NCBI GenBank assembly: GCA_949286165.1
Contig: CASDZK010000016.1
Span: forward strand, 111,173 to 175,172
Direction of reading: 5' to 3'
Length of the DNA: 64,000 bases
From: an uncultured Alistipes sp.
Lineage (GTDB): Bacteria > Bacteroidota > Bacteroidia > Bacteroidales > Rikenellaceae
In this document: positions 18,038 through 26,751 of the stretch, in pieces
How the letters are laid out: each line of letters begins with the position of its first letter
Numbering within the stretch: the stretch's first letter is position 1
Made by a program: the position numbers and the translations under genes
The notes under the pieces: model-generated
Told to the model about the DNA's origin: nothing
Database searches by the model: none
The model's input: only the letters and a program-made list of their open reading frames with translations

Positions 18038-19351
18038 ATGAAAAAATATTTATATGTCGCAATATTGCTTTTTTCGTCAGTTGCCTGCGTAGAGAAGGAT
18101 TATTTCGGCGAATTGCAGGAGGCCGATGTGCTGACGTTTGAAATAGATAAGCAAATATCGTGCGTAATTAAACCGTATGTGGATTATAAAGATACGGGAT
18201 TAGTGTCGGTGTTGATGCCGGCGGGAACTGATTTGAGCGATTTGAAGGTAAACTACATAACTTTTTCCGTATTGGCCCATCCTTCGAAAGATATCACAGC
18301 AGTGACCGATTTTACGGAACCGGTTGTATTGAGCGTTATAGCGGAGGATAATTTTATTCAAAAGGTGTGGAAGATCGAGGTAGCTTGCGAGGATCCGGAA
18401 GATCCGGAAAATCCGACGGAAAGACAACAGCAGTTGGAGTTTGCTTCCATGACGACCTGGACGAACGCTTTGGACAATAACGGAAGTATCATTAAACTGT
18501 CCTCAGGAGAATTAGCTTATTCTCCGGGAGACGGGACCGGCGTTTCGCCGTGGAGTACGACGGCGGAAGCCAACGCTTTCAGCCTTTCTCAAATCAATTT
18601 CTTTACGACACAGCCCAAACCCGGCTATTCGAATGCGCAATACGCCCGGATGGAAACGCTGGAAGTGGATGTGCCGTATATGAAAAATTTGGGGACCGCC
18701 GTGGTGGCAGGGGCTTTGTTTACCGGAAAATTTCAGTTTGAGGTAAAGTACGGAATGCCTAATAACGGAGGGCCTTATCCTCGAAAAATGCTCGATTTCG
18801 GAACCTCTTTCCGGTCTAAACCCAAAAGCGTTACGTTTAAAATGCGTTATGCTCCCGGAGTCAATATGAAAGACGGGGAGTTGAATTTGATTGTGCCGTC
18901 TGCGACGGAGACGCGGGCGACGAAGGATTCCTGCGATATTTATTTCATTCTGCAAAATCGAAACGGAGGGGATTACATCCGGGTAGGGGCGGCTTGGCTC
19001 AGAACCAGCGAAACGATCGGGAACATCAATGACGATGCCGGCGGGTTTGTAGAACAGACCTTGGAGTTTGTTTATGGTAAACCTTCAGCGGAACAGCTTC
19101 GGGCCAAACCGTATATGAAACTGGGGGGAACACGGGGAGAACTGACTTTTTACCAGTTTCCTCTTACTGCTACGAGCGTTCCGGTGGAAGAACGTTTTGC
19201 GATGGATCCTGACAATACTGACGTGACGCATTTGATCGTGATGTTTTCGTCCAGTGCTTACGGCGATAAATTTTGGGCCGCTTCCAATCCTGCCGGAAGT
19301 TTGACCAAAGGATCTACTTTGGATATTAAAGAGGTGGTATTCAATTATTAG
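18038..19351 (+). CDS. PCMD-domain (putative carbohydrate metabolism) lipoprotein
   Basis: The 437-residue protein has a lipoprotein signal (MKKYLYVAILLFSSVAC, lipobox Cys at residue 17), one or two Ig-like strands with a PEDPENPTE linker, and a C-terminal beta-sandwich (SKPKSVTFKMRYAPG, DSCDIYFILQNRNGGDYIRVG) typical of the PCMD family. Such proteins are surface lipoproteins of Bacteroidetes presumed to bind glycans. It is translated with the upstream barrel gene and ends at a strong terminator. Confidence 0.72.
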   Translation: MKKYLYVAILLFSSVACVEKDYFGELQEADVLTFEIDKQISCVIKPYVDYKDTGLVSVLMPAGTDLSDLKVNYITFSVLAHPSKDITAVTDFTEPVVLSVIAEDNFIQKVWKIEVACEDPEDPENPTERQQQLEFASMTTWTNALDNNGSIIKLSSGELAYSPGDGTGVSPWSTTAEANAFSLSQINFFTTQPKPGYSNAQYARMETLEVDVPYMKNLGTAVVAGALFTGKFQFEVKYGMPNNGGPYPRKMLDFGTSFRSKPKSVTFKMRYAPGVNMKDGELNLIVPSATETRATKDSCDIYFILQNRNGGDYIRVGAAWLRTSETIGNINDDAGGFVEQTLEFVYGKPSAEQLRAKPYMKLGGTRGELTFYQFPLTATSVPVEERFAMDPDNTDVTHLIVMFSSSAYGDKFWAASNPAGSLTKGSTLDIKEVVFNY

Positions 19352-19374
19352 ATGAATAAGAGGATGTCTTAAAC

Positions 19375-19412
19375 AAAAGAGAACGGACGAATTTTTTCGT
19401 CCGTTCTCTTTT
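19375..19412. terminator. Strong hairpin terminator after the PCMD lipoprotein gene
   Basis: A 17-bp perfect stem (core GAACGGACGAA/TTCGTCCGTTC) with a 4-base loop and flanking A/T runs. It can also end the minus-strand tRNA-His transcript. Confidence 0.9.
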
Positions 19413-19417
19413 GTTTG

Positions 19418-19492
19418 GGTGAGTAAGCGGGATCGAACCGCCGGCCTTCAGAGCCACAATCTGACGCTCTAACCAACTGAGCTACACCCACC
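19418..19492 (-). tRNA. tRNA-His (anticodon GTG)
   Basis: The minus strand gives a full cloverleaf: acceptor GTGGGTG/TACTCAC with the His-specific extra 5' G, D stem GCTC/GAGC, anticodon stem TCAGA/TCTGA around TTGTGGC, and T arm GGCGG-TTCGATC-CCGCT. No CCA is encoded. Confidence 0.95.
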
Positions 19493-19756
19493 GTTTTATT
19501 TTTGACGATGCAAATGTATGAAAAAATATGAATATTCCAAAAATTATTTTCTGAATATTGGTTTCATTACAGGGTATGCTGAATCTCTAAAAAACGAATT
19601 GGTATTGTGTATCATGAAGTTATATGAGGATAATCAAAGGATTACGGATTTGATAAAATTATCGTTAGTGAGGTTTAAGCGGATGGGTAAAAAAGGATTT
19701 TCGTTTTTATACATTTCTTTCGGTTCGGGACATGAAAAAGTTATTCAGAGATATAA
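19493..19756. other. Spacer with one doubtful 87-codon frame
   Basis: The only frame (19518-19781, plus) encodes an 87-residue Lys/Tyr-rich peptide without family resemblance and runs into the promoter of the next operon. I treat it as non-coding. Confidence 0.4.
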
Positions 19757-19786
19757 TTGCTTTTTGATACTTTTTTATTAACTTTG
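19757..19786 (+). promoter_or_regulatory. Candidate promoter of the nine-gene haem/DhaKL operon
   Basis: TTG at 19757-19759 and TAACTTTG at 19779-19786 are spaced by 19 bases. The inferred transcript has an untranslated leader of about 170 bases before 19966, in which I recognise no riboswitch. Confidence 0.55.
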
Positions 19787-19965
19787 TTCCGTTCTATGGG
19801 CTTTAAAACGGGAGGAGCATTCAGTATAAGTATGTTCTTCAGCAGTTAGATAACAAGCCTGTTTTGGTTTTTTCGAAATGGAGGGGTAGGGTACTGTAAT
19901 AAGAAATGAAGATATTTCGTTAAATTATAAGAGTAGTAAGTGAAATTTGTTTATAATAATTAATT

Positions 19966-21753
19966 ATGAATGTATTGAAAAAAATAACAATCGTATTGTC
20001 GTTCATAATGTGCTCGATTTGTACGATTCCGGAAGTGCGAGCCGAAAATAATCTTGACCCGAACGCACCGGTTTTTCCTTCGGGTTTGAAATTGATGGGG
20101 GATAAGTTGCTTATTGCTTCCAAAGGACATAATGCCCTCGAAATATATGGTTTGTCTTCCCGTCAAAAAGAGGGGGAAATCAAATTCGATAATCCGGTAA
20201 CCGGTGTGGAAGTCGTCGGCGACAAGGTGTATGTGACTTCTTCTTACGGTCAGGGTTTTTTGTCGCTGGTCGATATAAATGGCGGTAAAATAGAAAAGAC
20301 CGTGGAAACAGGCATGGGGGCTAAAGCACCGTTGGCATCGCCTGACGGAGCTTATATCTATGTTTGTAACCAGTTTAAAGGAACAGTGTCTAAAGTAAAT
20401 ACGGCTTCTTTTAAAGTCGATGCGGAGGTCGCGGTGCAACGGGAACCTATGGCGTCGGTTCTTTCTCAGGACGGTAAATTGCTTTTTGTAAATAATTTTC
20501 TGCCTTTCCAGCGGGCCGATCTCGATTATGTAGCGGCTGATGTGTCCGTTATCGATGTGGCTACGATGACTAAGATTAAGGATATTAAGTTGGATAACGG
20601 CAGCAATGCTTTGCGGGGAATCGCCTTGTCGCCCGACGGGAAATATGTACTCGTGTCCCATAATCTCGGTCGGTTCCAGGTGCCTACTTCTCAGTTGCAG
20701 CAGGGCTGGATGAATACCAGTGCGATCAGTGTGGTGGATGTGGCTTCCTTGTCGTTTCTTGGATCGGTTTTGTTTGATGAACCGGAACGCGGCGCTGCCG
20801 GTATCTGGGGCGTAAAATGCGATGACAAGAATATTATTGTTTCTCATTCGGGTACGCACGATATCAGTATCGTCGATTACGATAAATTCAAAACGAAATT
20901 CGAAGGATACGGCGACCGGTCGGAGTTGTCTTACGATTTGTATTTCCTGTACGGCATGCGGGAGCGGTTGCCGATTGTCGGCAACGGCCCTCGGGAACTG
21001 GTGCTTCAAGACGGGAAAGCGTATATTCCTACCTATTTTTCAGATACGTTGAATATTGTGAATCTGGCGGATCGCCAGATCGATATTTTCGCTTATCATC
21101 CGACCCGGGTGGAATCGGATGAAAATGTCGGCGAAAAATATTTTAACGACGCGACGTATTGTTTCCAGAACTGGCAGTCTTGCAACGGGTGCCACCCCGG
21201 CGACGCACGGATGGATGCTATGAACTGGGATTTGATGAACGACGGTATCGGTAATTCGAAGAACTGTAAAAGCATGTTATACGCTCATGTTACTCCTCCG
21301 GCCATGATTTCGGGGATTCGGCCGAATGCAGATACGGCGGTTCGTACTGGGTATCGGTTGATCCAGTTTTATAATATTCCTAATGAAAAGGCGCTTTTCG
21401 TTGATACGTATCTGAAGTCGTTGAAGCCTTTGCCCAGTCCTGCCTTGGTAAACGGGGAGCTGTCCGATCTGGCTAAAAAGGGACGAGAAGTGTTCGAACG
21501 GCTGAAATGCGATGAGTGTCATTCCGGAGTCTATTTTACGGATCAGAAAATGCATCGTATCGGGGAAGATGTTGAATTCGAAAAGGGATGGGATACGCCT
21601 ACCTTGATAGAGGTATGGCGTACGGGACCGTACCTGTTCGATGGCAGGGCTGCTACTTTGGAAGAGGTGTTTTCCGAACATAAACACGGTATCGATGGTA
21701 AGCTCAGCAAAAAAGATTTGGACGCTTTGGTGGAATACGTGAAATCGTTGTAA
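19966..21753 (+). CDS. Secreted YVTN-type beta-propeller fused to a dihaem cytochrome c domain
   Basis: The 595-residue protein has a signal peptide (MNVLKKITIVLSFIMCSICT) and a seven-bladed YVTN/YncE-like propeller from about residue 30 to 370 (repeats such as LASPDGAYIYVCNQ and ALSPDGKYVLVSHN). Its C-terminal cytochrome domain carries CNGCH at 406-410 and CDECH at 515-519 and resembles the MauG/dihaem peroxidase family (TPTLIEVWRTGPYLFDGRAATLEEV). Likely a periplasmic redox enzyme or electron carrier. It is the first gene of the operon; its c-type haems would need a maturation system such as the ResB-CcsA protein encoded at 34159. Confidence 0.8.
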   Translation: MNVLKKITIVLSFIMCSICTIPEVRAENNLDPNAPVFPSGLKLMGDKLLIASKGHNALEIYGLSSRQKEGEIKFDNPVTGVEVVGDKVYVTSSYGQGFLSLVDINGGKIEKTVETGMGAKAPLASPDGAYIYVCNQFKGTVSKVNTASFKVDAEVAVQREPMASVLSQDGKLLFVNNFLPFQRADLDYVAADVSVIDVATMTKIKDIKLDNGSNALRGIALSPDGKYVLVSHNLGRFQVPTSQLQQGWMNTSAISVVDVASLSFLGSVLFDEPERGAAGIWGVKCDDKNIIVSHSGTHDISIVDYDKFKTKFEGYGDRSELSYDLYFLYGMRERLPIVGNGPRELVLQDGKAYIPTYFSDTLNIVNLADRQIDIFAYHPTRVESDENVGEKYFNDATYCFQNWQSCNGCHPGDARMDAMNWDLMNDGIGNSKNCKSMLYAHVTPPAMISGIRPNADTAVRTGYRLIQFYNIPNEKALFVDTYLKSLKPLPSPALVNGELSDLAKKGREVFERLKCDECHSGVYFTDQKMHRIGEDVEFEKGWDTPTLIEVWRTGPYLFDGRAATLEEVFSEHKHGIDGKLSKKDLDALVEYVKSL

Positions 21754-21821
21754 TGCGGGATAATAGTATAGAAAGATAAGGGACAAGAAAGAAAATCGAC
21801 ATAAGGATAAAGGACATTTAT

Positions 21822-22973
21822 ATGAAGCAACCTGTTTATAATTATAAAATATATAAAAGTACAGAAGAAACATTTTCACAGACGGTCGATGCATTGTTAT
21901 CGGCGGTTGCGGAATCCGGGAACGGCAAACCTGTGCGGTTCGTCTTTTTCGGAAAACCGACTTCCAATGAAGAGTATGTGGCTCAGAAACGGGAGATCGT
22001 CGAAAAAGTCGCATTGAGATACGAAACTGCACGACCGACGTGCAGTTATGTCGCTCAACCGCCTATGGATGCGGATACGGTGCTGGAAGTTACTTATTTG
22101 GTCGATTTCGATGCCTTGAATCTTTCGTACAAAGAAACAGATGACGGGACACCTTATGTGGTTGTAGAATCGGAAGGATATAAGGAAGTGATTGTCGGCG
22201 GCGTAGCCGATGATCCGATAAACCATACTGTGCGGGAACAGAGTAAAAACGTGTTCGTAAAAGTCGGCAAGTTGCTGGCAAGGGAAAACGTGCAGGCTTC
22301 GGATATTGTTCGGCAGTGGAATTATATAGAACGCATTACCGATTTCGACGGAGATTACCAACATTATCAATGTTTTAACGATATACGTACCTATTTTTAT
22401 TCCCGTTATGAATGGAAAAATGGTTATCCGGCAGCGACGGGAATCGGAGTGACTTTAGGCGGAGTATATCTCGATTTCAATATTGTTGTCGGTTCGGCTG
22501 CGGAGTTGGTGCCACTCGACAATAAATTGCAAATTCCTGCCCACGATTATTCGCAACGGGTGCTTTTGGGTGTCGAAGATAAGTATATGAAAGAGAAAAC
22601 TACGCCTAAGTTTGAACGCGGGAAAGCGGTGTTTACCGATGATTTCAAAATATCCTATATATCGGGAACGGCAGCCATTCGAGGTGAATTGAGTCAGGTT
22701 TCCGACGATGTATTGGTTCAAACACGTACCACATTGCATAATATTGCTTATTTGGTTTCCCGTGAAAACTTGTTGAAAGCCGGAGTAAAATCATGTCCGG
22801 AACATGTGAAATATTTGATGCTTAGGGCTTATATCAAACATGTTGAGGATTTGGATACGGTAAAAAAATATATGGAAAATTATTGTCCTTTGGTGGAAAT
22901 TAGCTATCTTTATGCGGATGTTTGCCGAGAGGAGTTGCTTATTGAGATTGAAGGAATTGCAGAGTATAATTAA
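21822..22973 (+). CDS. RidA/chorismatase (FkbO/Hyg5)-like protein
   Basis: The 383-residue protein lacks a signal peptide. Features seen: FVFFGKPTSNEEY and CSYVAQPPMD near the N-terminus, QWNYIERI followed by HYQCFNDIRTYFY, GYPAATGIGVTLGG, and late ISGTAAIRGE, a RidA-fold signature. This succession matches the FkbO/Hyg5 chorismatase group, whose known members cleave chorismate to pyruvate and dihydrobenzoates. No aromatic pathway gene is nearby, so the substrate here may differ, for example an enol, enamine or dicarbonyl. It is 68 bases behind the propeller-cytochrome gene in the same operon. Confidence 0.6.
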   Translation: MKQPVYNYKIYKSTEETFSQTVDALLSAVAESGNGKPVRFVFFGKPTSNEEYVAQKREIVEKVALRYETARPTCSYVAQPPMDADTVLEVTYLVDFDALNLSYKETDDGTPYVVVESEGYKEVIVGGVADDPINHTVREQSKNVFVKVGKLLARENVQASDIVRQWNYIERITDFDGDYQHYQCFNDIRTYFYSRYEWKNGYPAATGIGVTLGGVYLDFNIVVGSAAELVPLDNKLQIPAHDYSQRVLLGVEDKYMKEKTTPKFERGKAVFTDDFKISYISGTAAIRGELSQVSDDVLVQTRTTLHNIAYLVSRENLLKAGVKSCPEHVKYLMLRAYIKHVEDLDTVKKYMENYCPLVEISYLYADVCREELLIEIEGIAEYN

Positions 22974-22990
22974 AAAAAACATAACTAACG

Positions 22991-23698
22991 ATGAAACAGA
23001 TTAAATTGGCAGTAGTTCTGCTTTTGGCGGGAACTATGGTTGCTTGCAACAACAGTAATAGCAACAATCAAAAAAGTGAAGCTGCAGCATCTGCTGCCCA
23101 AAACACAGAAACCATGACACAGAAAGCACCTTTCAAAAAGAAGTACACGAATGCGGACTTCTACACGGATGGCAAATTCAATCAGGATGTTGCCATGAAA
23201 GCTTACAAGGAAATGTTTGATTATTACGGAGTCCCCATGACTAAATTCATGGAAGAGAACATGTGGGTAACCGATTTCGGCTTGGGCGATTTTGAAAATG
23301 TCGGAATGGGCGGTATTTTTTGGGTAAACGATCCTGAACACCGCTATTTTGCACATGAAATTTATCTGTTGCCCAATCAGATGATTCCGGAACATAAACA
23401 TGTGGCTACTGAATATCCTGCTAAATTCGAATCTTGGATGATGCATAACGGATGGGCTTACAACTTCAGCGAAGTGGGCGAAGCTACTCCGAATGCTCCC
23501 GCTATTCCCGAATCTCAGAGACCGACTACCATTTCGAAAAACTTCATTGTTCAGAAACCTGGGGAAATCGTTCATCTGAAAAAAGAAGGAACTTTCCATT
23601 TCTTGTATGCCGGCGATGAAGGCGCTATCGTTTCCGAATATGCGAACTATCACGACGGGAAAGGATTGAGATTCACTAATCCTAAAAGCCAAATGTAG
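22991..23698 (+). CDS. Cupin-fold lipoprotein resembling D-lyxose isomerase-type sugar isomerases
   Basis: The 235-residue protein has a lipoprotein signal (MKQIKLAVVLLLAGTMVAC, Cys at 19) and an Asn/Ser-rich linker. The single domain has the metal-binding pattern IPEHKHVATEYPAKFESW and a late His (GTFHFLYAGDEG) followed by SEYANYHDGKGLRF, which recalls cupin sugar isomerases of the lyxose/mannose isomerase type. Those enzymes are cytosolic, so an exported, lipid-anchored version is unusual. Function uncertain: a periplasmic isomerase or a sugar-binding protein. It sits 17 bases after the chorismatase-like gene. Confidence 0.6.
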   Translation: MKQIKLAVVLLLAGTMVACNNSNSNNQKSEAAASAAQNTETMTQKAPFKKKYTNADFYTDGKFNQDVAMKAYKEMFDYYGVPMTKFMEENMWVTDFGLGDFENVGMGGIFWVNDPEHRYFAHEIYLLPNQMIPEHKHVATEYPAKFESWMMHNGWAYNFSEVGEATPNAPAIPESQRPTTISKNFIVQKPGEIVHLKKEGTFHFLYAGDEGAIVSEYANYHDGKGLRFTNPKSQM

Positions 23699-23728
23699 TT
23701 GAATACCGTTTCATAAAATCTTTTGAAA

Positions 23729-24049
23729 ATGAGAAAGTTGAATCATTTTGGTATTCCCACTACCATCCAGAAAGAGGGTGAAATGTATTCTCCGGATATG
23801 AAGTTGCACATGACGGATTATGAGAAAAGTAAAAACAGAATCGAGTTTTTACGTTTCGATGCGGATTCCGAAATGCCGGAGTTGTTGAAAACGCACGCTC
23901 ACATTGCTTATGAGGTCGATTCTCTTGATGAAGAAATGGCCGGCAAGAAGATCATTATGGATAAAACTAAATTGTCCGATGAATTGTCCATTGCTTTTAT
24001 CGAAGAAGAAGGAATTGCCATTGAATTGATGTGTCGTACGAAAAAATAA
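23729..24049 (+). CDS. Small VOC/glyoxalase-fold-like protein
   Basis: The 106-residue product (start MRKLNHFGIPT at 23729) contains a short metal-site-like pattern: HFGIP at the start, then HAHIAYEVDSLDEEMAG and a closing IAIELMCRTKK. This suggests one betaalphabetabetabeta unit of the vicinal oxygen chelate fold. Such proteins isomerise or bind small dicarbonyl or phosphosugar compounds. It abuts dhaK directly, so it probably acts on the same metabolite. It is not DhaM, and it does not show the ABM-domain look of LsrG. Confidence 0.55.
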   Translation: MRKLNHFGIPTTIQKEGEMYSPDMKLHMTDYEKSKNRIEFLRFDADSEMPELLKTHAHIAYEVDSLDEEMAGKKIIMDKTKLSDELSIAFIEEEGIAIELMCRTKK

Positions 24050-25063
24050 ATGATTATGAATAAGTTTATCAATGCTCCCGAAGATATTACCAAGGAATTG
24101 TTGGAAGGTTATACGCTGGCTTACAAGGATATCGTGAAGTTGGGAGCGGAAAATATCGTAGTAAGAACGAATCCCAAGCCGGAAAGTAAAGTTGCCGTGA
24201 TTACGTTGGGCGGTTCCGGACATGAACCTGCCTTGAGCGGTTTCGTAGGAGAAGGCATGTTGGATTGTTCCGTAGTGGGCGACATTTTTGCTGCACCGGG
24301 TGCGCAACGTCTGTTCCAGGCATTGCAAATGTTCAAACGCGACGCAGGTATTCTGTTGATCGTATTGAATCATTCCGGCGATGTAATGAGTGCGAATATG
24401 GCTTGCCAGTTGGCGGAACGTGCCGGTATCAAAGTAAAACAGGTTTTGACGCACGATGATATCAGCGCCGGTCTTGACGCTCCGGATGAAGATCGTCGCG
24501 GATTGGCAGGATGCGTACCTTTGTGTAAAATTGTCGGTGCTGCGGCGGAACAGGGAAAATCTTTGGATGAACTGGTGGAAATTGCGGAACGTTTCAATAA
24601 ACAAATAGCGACGTTGGCGGTTGCCATGCGTTCTTGTACTCATCCTCAAAATGATGCTGTCATTGCGTCTTTACCCGACGGTATTATGGAAATCGGGATG
24701 GGTCAACATGGAGAAGGCGGTAGCGGCGGACGTACGGAGTTGGTTTCAGCCGACAACACGGCGGAAATCATGATTAACCAACTGATGAAAAAGTTGAATC
24801 CTGCGGCTGGCGATAACGTATTGCTGTACATCAACGGAGTCGGTGCAACTACCCACATGGAATTGGATATCATTTTCCGGAAAGCTTATCAAGTGTTGAC
24901 GGCTGCCGGAATCAATGTTGTGGACGCCCGGATCGGAGAAATCCTGACGGTTCAGGAACAAGCGGGATTCCAAATGATTTTGGGGAAATTAGATGCCGAT
25001 CATCAGGATTATCTGAAAAACGGACGTTCCAATGCTCCTTATTGGGTAAATATCGGAAAATAG
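24050..25063 (+). CDS. dhaK: Dihydroxyacetone kinase-type subunit DhaK
   Basis: The 337-residue protein has the DhaK substrate-binding fold: GGSGHEPALSGFVGEGMLDC, VGDIFAAPG, LNHSGDVMSANMA, and GMGQHGEGG with the substrate-anchoring His at residue 220. DhaK binds short ketoses through a hemiaminal to this His while DhaL supplies the phosphate. The family also includes kinases for erythrulose and other C4 sugars. No DhaM phosphotransfer gene is present, so ATP use through DhaL is more likely than PTS-driven phosphorylation. It abuts the VOC-like gene and is followed by dhaL. Confidence 0.9.
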   Translation: MIMNKFINAPEDITKELLEGYTLAYKDIVKLGAENIVVRTNPKPESKVAVITLGGSGHEPALSGFVGEGMLDCSVVGDIFAAPGAQRLFQALQMFKRDAGILLIVLNHSGDVMSANMACQLAERAGIKVKQVLTHDDISAGLDAPDEDRRGLAGCVPLCKIVGAAAEQGKSLDELVEIAERFNKQIATLAVAMRSCTHPQNDAVIASLPDGIMEIGMGQHGEGGSGGRTELVSADNTAEIMINQLMKKLNPAAGDNVLLYINGVGATTHMELDIIFRKAYQVLTAAGINVVDARIGEILTVQEQAGFQMILGKLDADHQDYLKNGRSNAPYWVNIGK

Positions 25064-25088
25064 CGTTAGCTTAAATACGTTGAACGAG

Positions 25089-25125
25089 ACACTGACCCTC
25101 CGCCTTTTGAAGACGGGGGCAGTGT
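25089..25125 (+). other. Intra-operon hairpin between dhaK and dhaL
   Basis: ACACTG and CAGTGT close an imperfect stem with C-rich and G-rich arms and no following T run. Possible RNA processing or stability element; role unknown. Confidence 0.4.
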
Positions 25126-25161
25126 TATCTATAAACAGTTTATATTTTTTAGAGAGGTAAG

Positions 25162-25782
25162 ATGACGAATTTGACCATTGACAATTTTAAAGCGATGCTT
25201 GACCTGGCTTTGAAAAATATCACGGCAAGAGCCGATGAATTTTCAAAACTGGATGCGATTACGGGCGACGGAGACCATGGTACGGCTATCGTGACGGCTT
25301 TGACTGCCGTTGTCGAAGGTTCCAAAAACGGAACCGAATTTAAACAAATGTTGAACGACATGGGTTTTAACGTGATGTTGCAGACCAGCGGTTCTACAAG
25401 CACTTTGTTGGGCGGCTTTTTCTTGGGCATGAGCGACGGTGTGGAGGCTGGTTTGTCCGTATTGGACGCGCAACAGGTAAAGGCAATGTTCAAGAGCGGG
25501 ATGGAAGGTGTTAAGAAGAATACAAAAGCCATGCCGGGCGATAAGACGATGATGGACGCTTTGGTTCCTGCTGTGGATGCGATCGTTTCCTGCAATAGCG
25601 ACAATATCAAAGAAATCCTCGTTGCCGGCGCGAAAGCGGCATTGGACGGTGCGAAAGCGACGGTTGATATGAAAGCCAACTTCGGCCGGGCCCGCAATTA
25701 CGGAGAAAAGTCGATCGGTTATGCCGATAGCGGAGCTACGTCTTGGGCTTGCATGTTCGAGTCTTTTGCTGACGCATTGTAA
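25162..25782 (+). CDS. dhaL: Dihydroxyacetone kinase-type subunit DhaL
   Basis: The 206-residue helical-barrel protein has the nucleotide/Mg site GDGDHGTAIVTA, the SGSTSTLLGGFFLGM block and MPGDKTMMDAL, all typical of DhaL. It carries the nucleotide that phosphorylates the DhaK-bound ketose. It is preceded by a good Shine-Dalgarno-like AGAGAGG. It lies 99 bases after dhaK, with a hairpin between them, and 45 bases before the aldolase gene. Confidence 0.9.
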   Translation: MTNLTIDNFKAMLDLALKNITARADEFSKLDAITGDGDHGTAIVTALTAVVEGSKNGTEFKQMLNDMGFNVMLQTSGSTSTLLGGFFLGMSDGVEAGLSVLDAQQVKAMFKSGMEGVKKNTKAMPGDKTMMDALVPAVDAIVSCNSDNIKEILVAGAKAALDGAKATVDMKANFGRARNYGEKSIGYADSGATSWACMFESFADAL

Positions 25783-25826
25783 AATTGAATTGAAAAATTA
25801 TATTTAAGATTAAAGAGGAAAGTATT

Positions 25827-26696
25827 ATGGCAGACATGGATGGCTTCAGAGAAGCTAATAATTTCGGATTGGGAAAAGCAGTTGAACAACAAAATTTTCA
25901 TGTGAAGGGAGCTGCGAACCTGTCTTGGGGGATGAAAGACCGTTTGAGTCGTATTTTTAACCCCAAAACGGGCAAATCGGTCATGTTGGCTTGCGACCAC
26001 GGTTTTATTATGGGGCCGACTTCCGGTTTGGAACGTATTGATCTCAGCATTGTGCCGTTGATCGAATACGCGGATTGTTTGATGTGTACGCGCGGCGTAT
26101 TGCAGGCGGTTATTCCTCCGACGACCAATAAGCCCATTTGTTTGCGGTCGGATGCGGGTTCTACGATTTTGACCAATCTGAACGACAATGTTGTTATCGA
26201 TATTCAGGATGCCGTTCGTATGAACGTATCTGCAATGGCGGTTATGGTAGCGGCAGGTGATGAAAATTTCGAGGCGAAAACGGTAGCCAATCTGTACAAA
26301 GCAGTGGATATGGGGGCTCGTTACGGAATTCCTGTAATGGGAGTTACGGCAGTGGGTAAAACCATGGCCCGCGATGCTCGTTATTTTTCGTTGGCGACTC
26401 GTGTTTGTGCAGAAAACGGTGCCAATATCGTAAAATCGTATTATTGCGACGGATTTGAAAAAATCGTAGCCGGTTGCCCGGTTCCCGTAGTAATTGCCGG
26501 AGGTAAAAAACTGCCGGAAAAAGAAGCGTTGGAGTTATGCTACAAAGCGATCAATGCCGGTGCTGCCGGTGTGGATATGGGCCGTAACGTTTTCCAGTCC
26601 GAAGCGCCCGTAGCGATGATTAAGGCTGTGTATGCCGTGGTTCATGAAAACTATACGGCAGAACAGGCTTATGAAATGTTCAATGATTTAAAATAA
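25827..26696 (+). CDS. lsrF: LsrF-like class I aldolase/thiolase
   Basis: The 289-residue protein matches LsrF along its whole length: [58 protein letters not shown], and [11 protein letters not shown] near the end. The Schiff-base Lys is residue 203 (NIVKSYY). In enterobacteria LsrF transfers acetyl from phosphorylated AI-2 product (3-hydroxy-2,4-pentadione 5-phosphate) to CoA; related enzymes are class I phosphosugar aldolases. No Lsr transporter, LsrK or LsrG is seen, and DhaKL could supply the phosphorylated substrate. Assignment to the family is firm; the substrate is not. Confidence 0.85.
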   Translation: MADMDGFREANNFGLGKAVEQQNFHVKGAANLSWGMKDRLSRIFNPKTGKSVMLACDHGFIMGPTSGLERIDLSIVPLIEYADCLMCTRGVLQAVIPPTTNKPICLRSDAGSTILTNLNDNVVIDIQDAVRMNVSAMAVMVAAGDENFEAKTVANLYKAVDMGARYGIPVMGVTAVGKTMARDARYFSLATRVCAENGANIVKSYYCDGFEKIVAGCPVPVVIAGGKKLPEKEALELCYKAINAGAAGVDMGRNVFQSEAPVAMIKAVYAVVHENYTAEQAYEMFNDLK

Positions 26697-26711
26697 GCAA
26701 TTGTACTGCTT

Positions 26712-26740
26712 GGAGAGGAACAGATACCTGTTCCTTCTCC
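26712..26740 (+). other. Intra-operon hairpin between the lsrF-like gene and the small propeller gene
   Basis: GGAGAGGAACAG pairs with CTGTTCCTTCTCC (one bulge) over a 4-base loop. No strong T run follows, so partial termination or mRNA processing is possible. Confidence 0.45.
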
Positions 26741-26751
26741 TTCTTAAAAAA

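Noticed and set aside
19518..19781. 87-codon plus-strand frame upstream of the nine-gene operon
   Set aside because: AT-rich, no family resemblance, and it runs into the operon promoter. Not supported as a gene.
23729..24049. DhaM or LsrG encoded by the small gene before dhaK
   Set aside because: It lacks the phosphotransfer His domain of DhaM and the ABM-domain pattern of LsrG; the motifs fit a VOC-like unit better.
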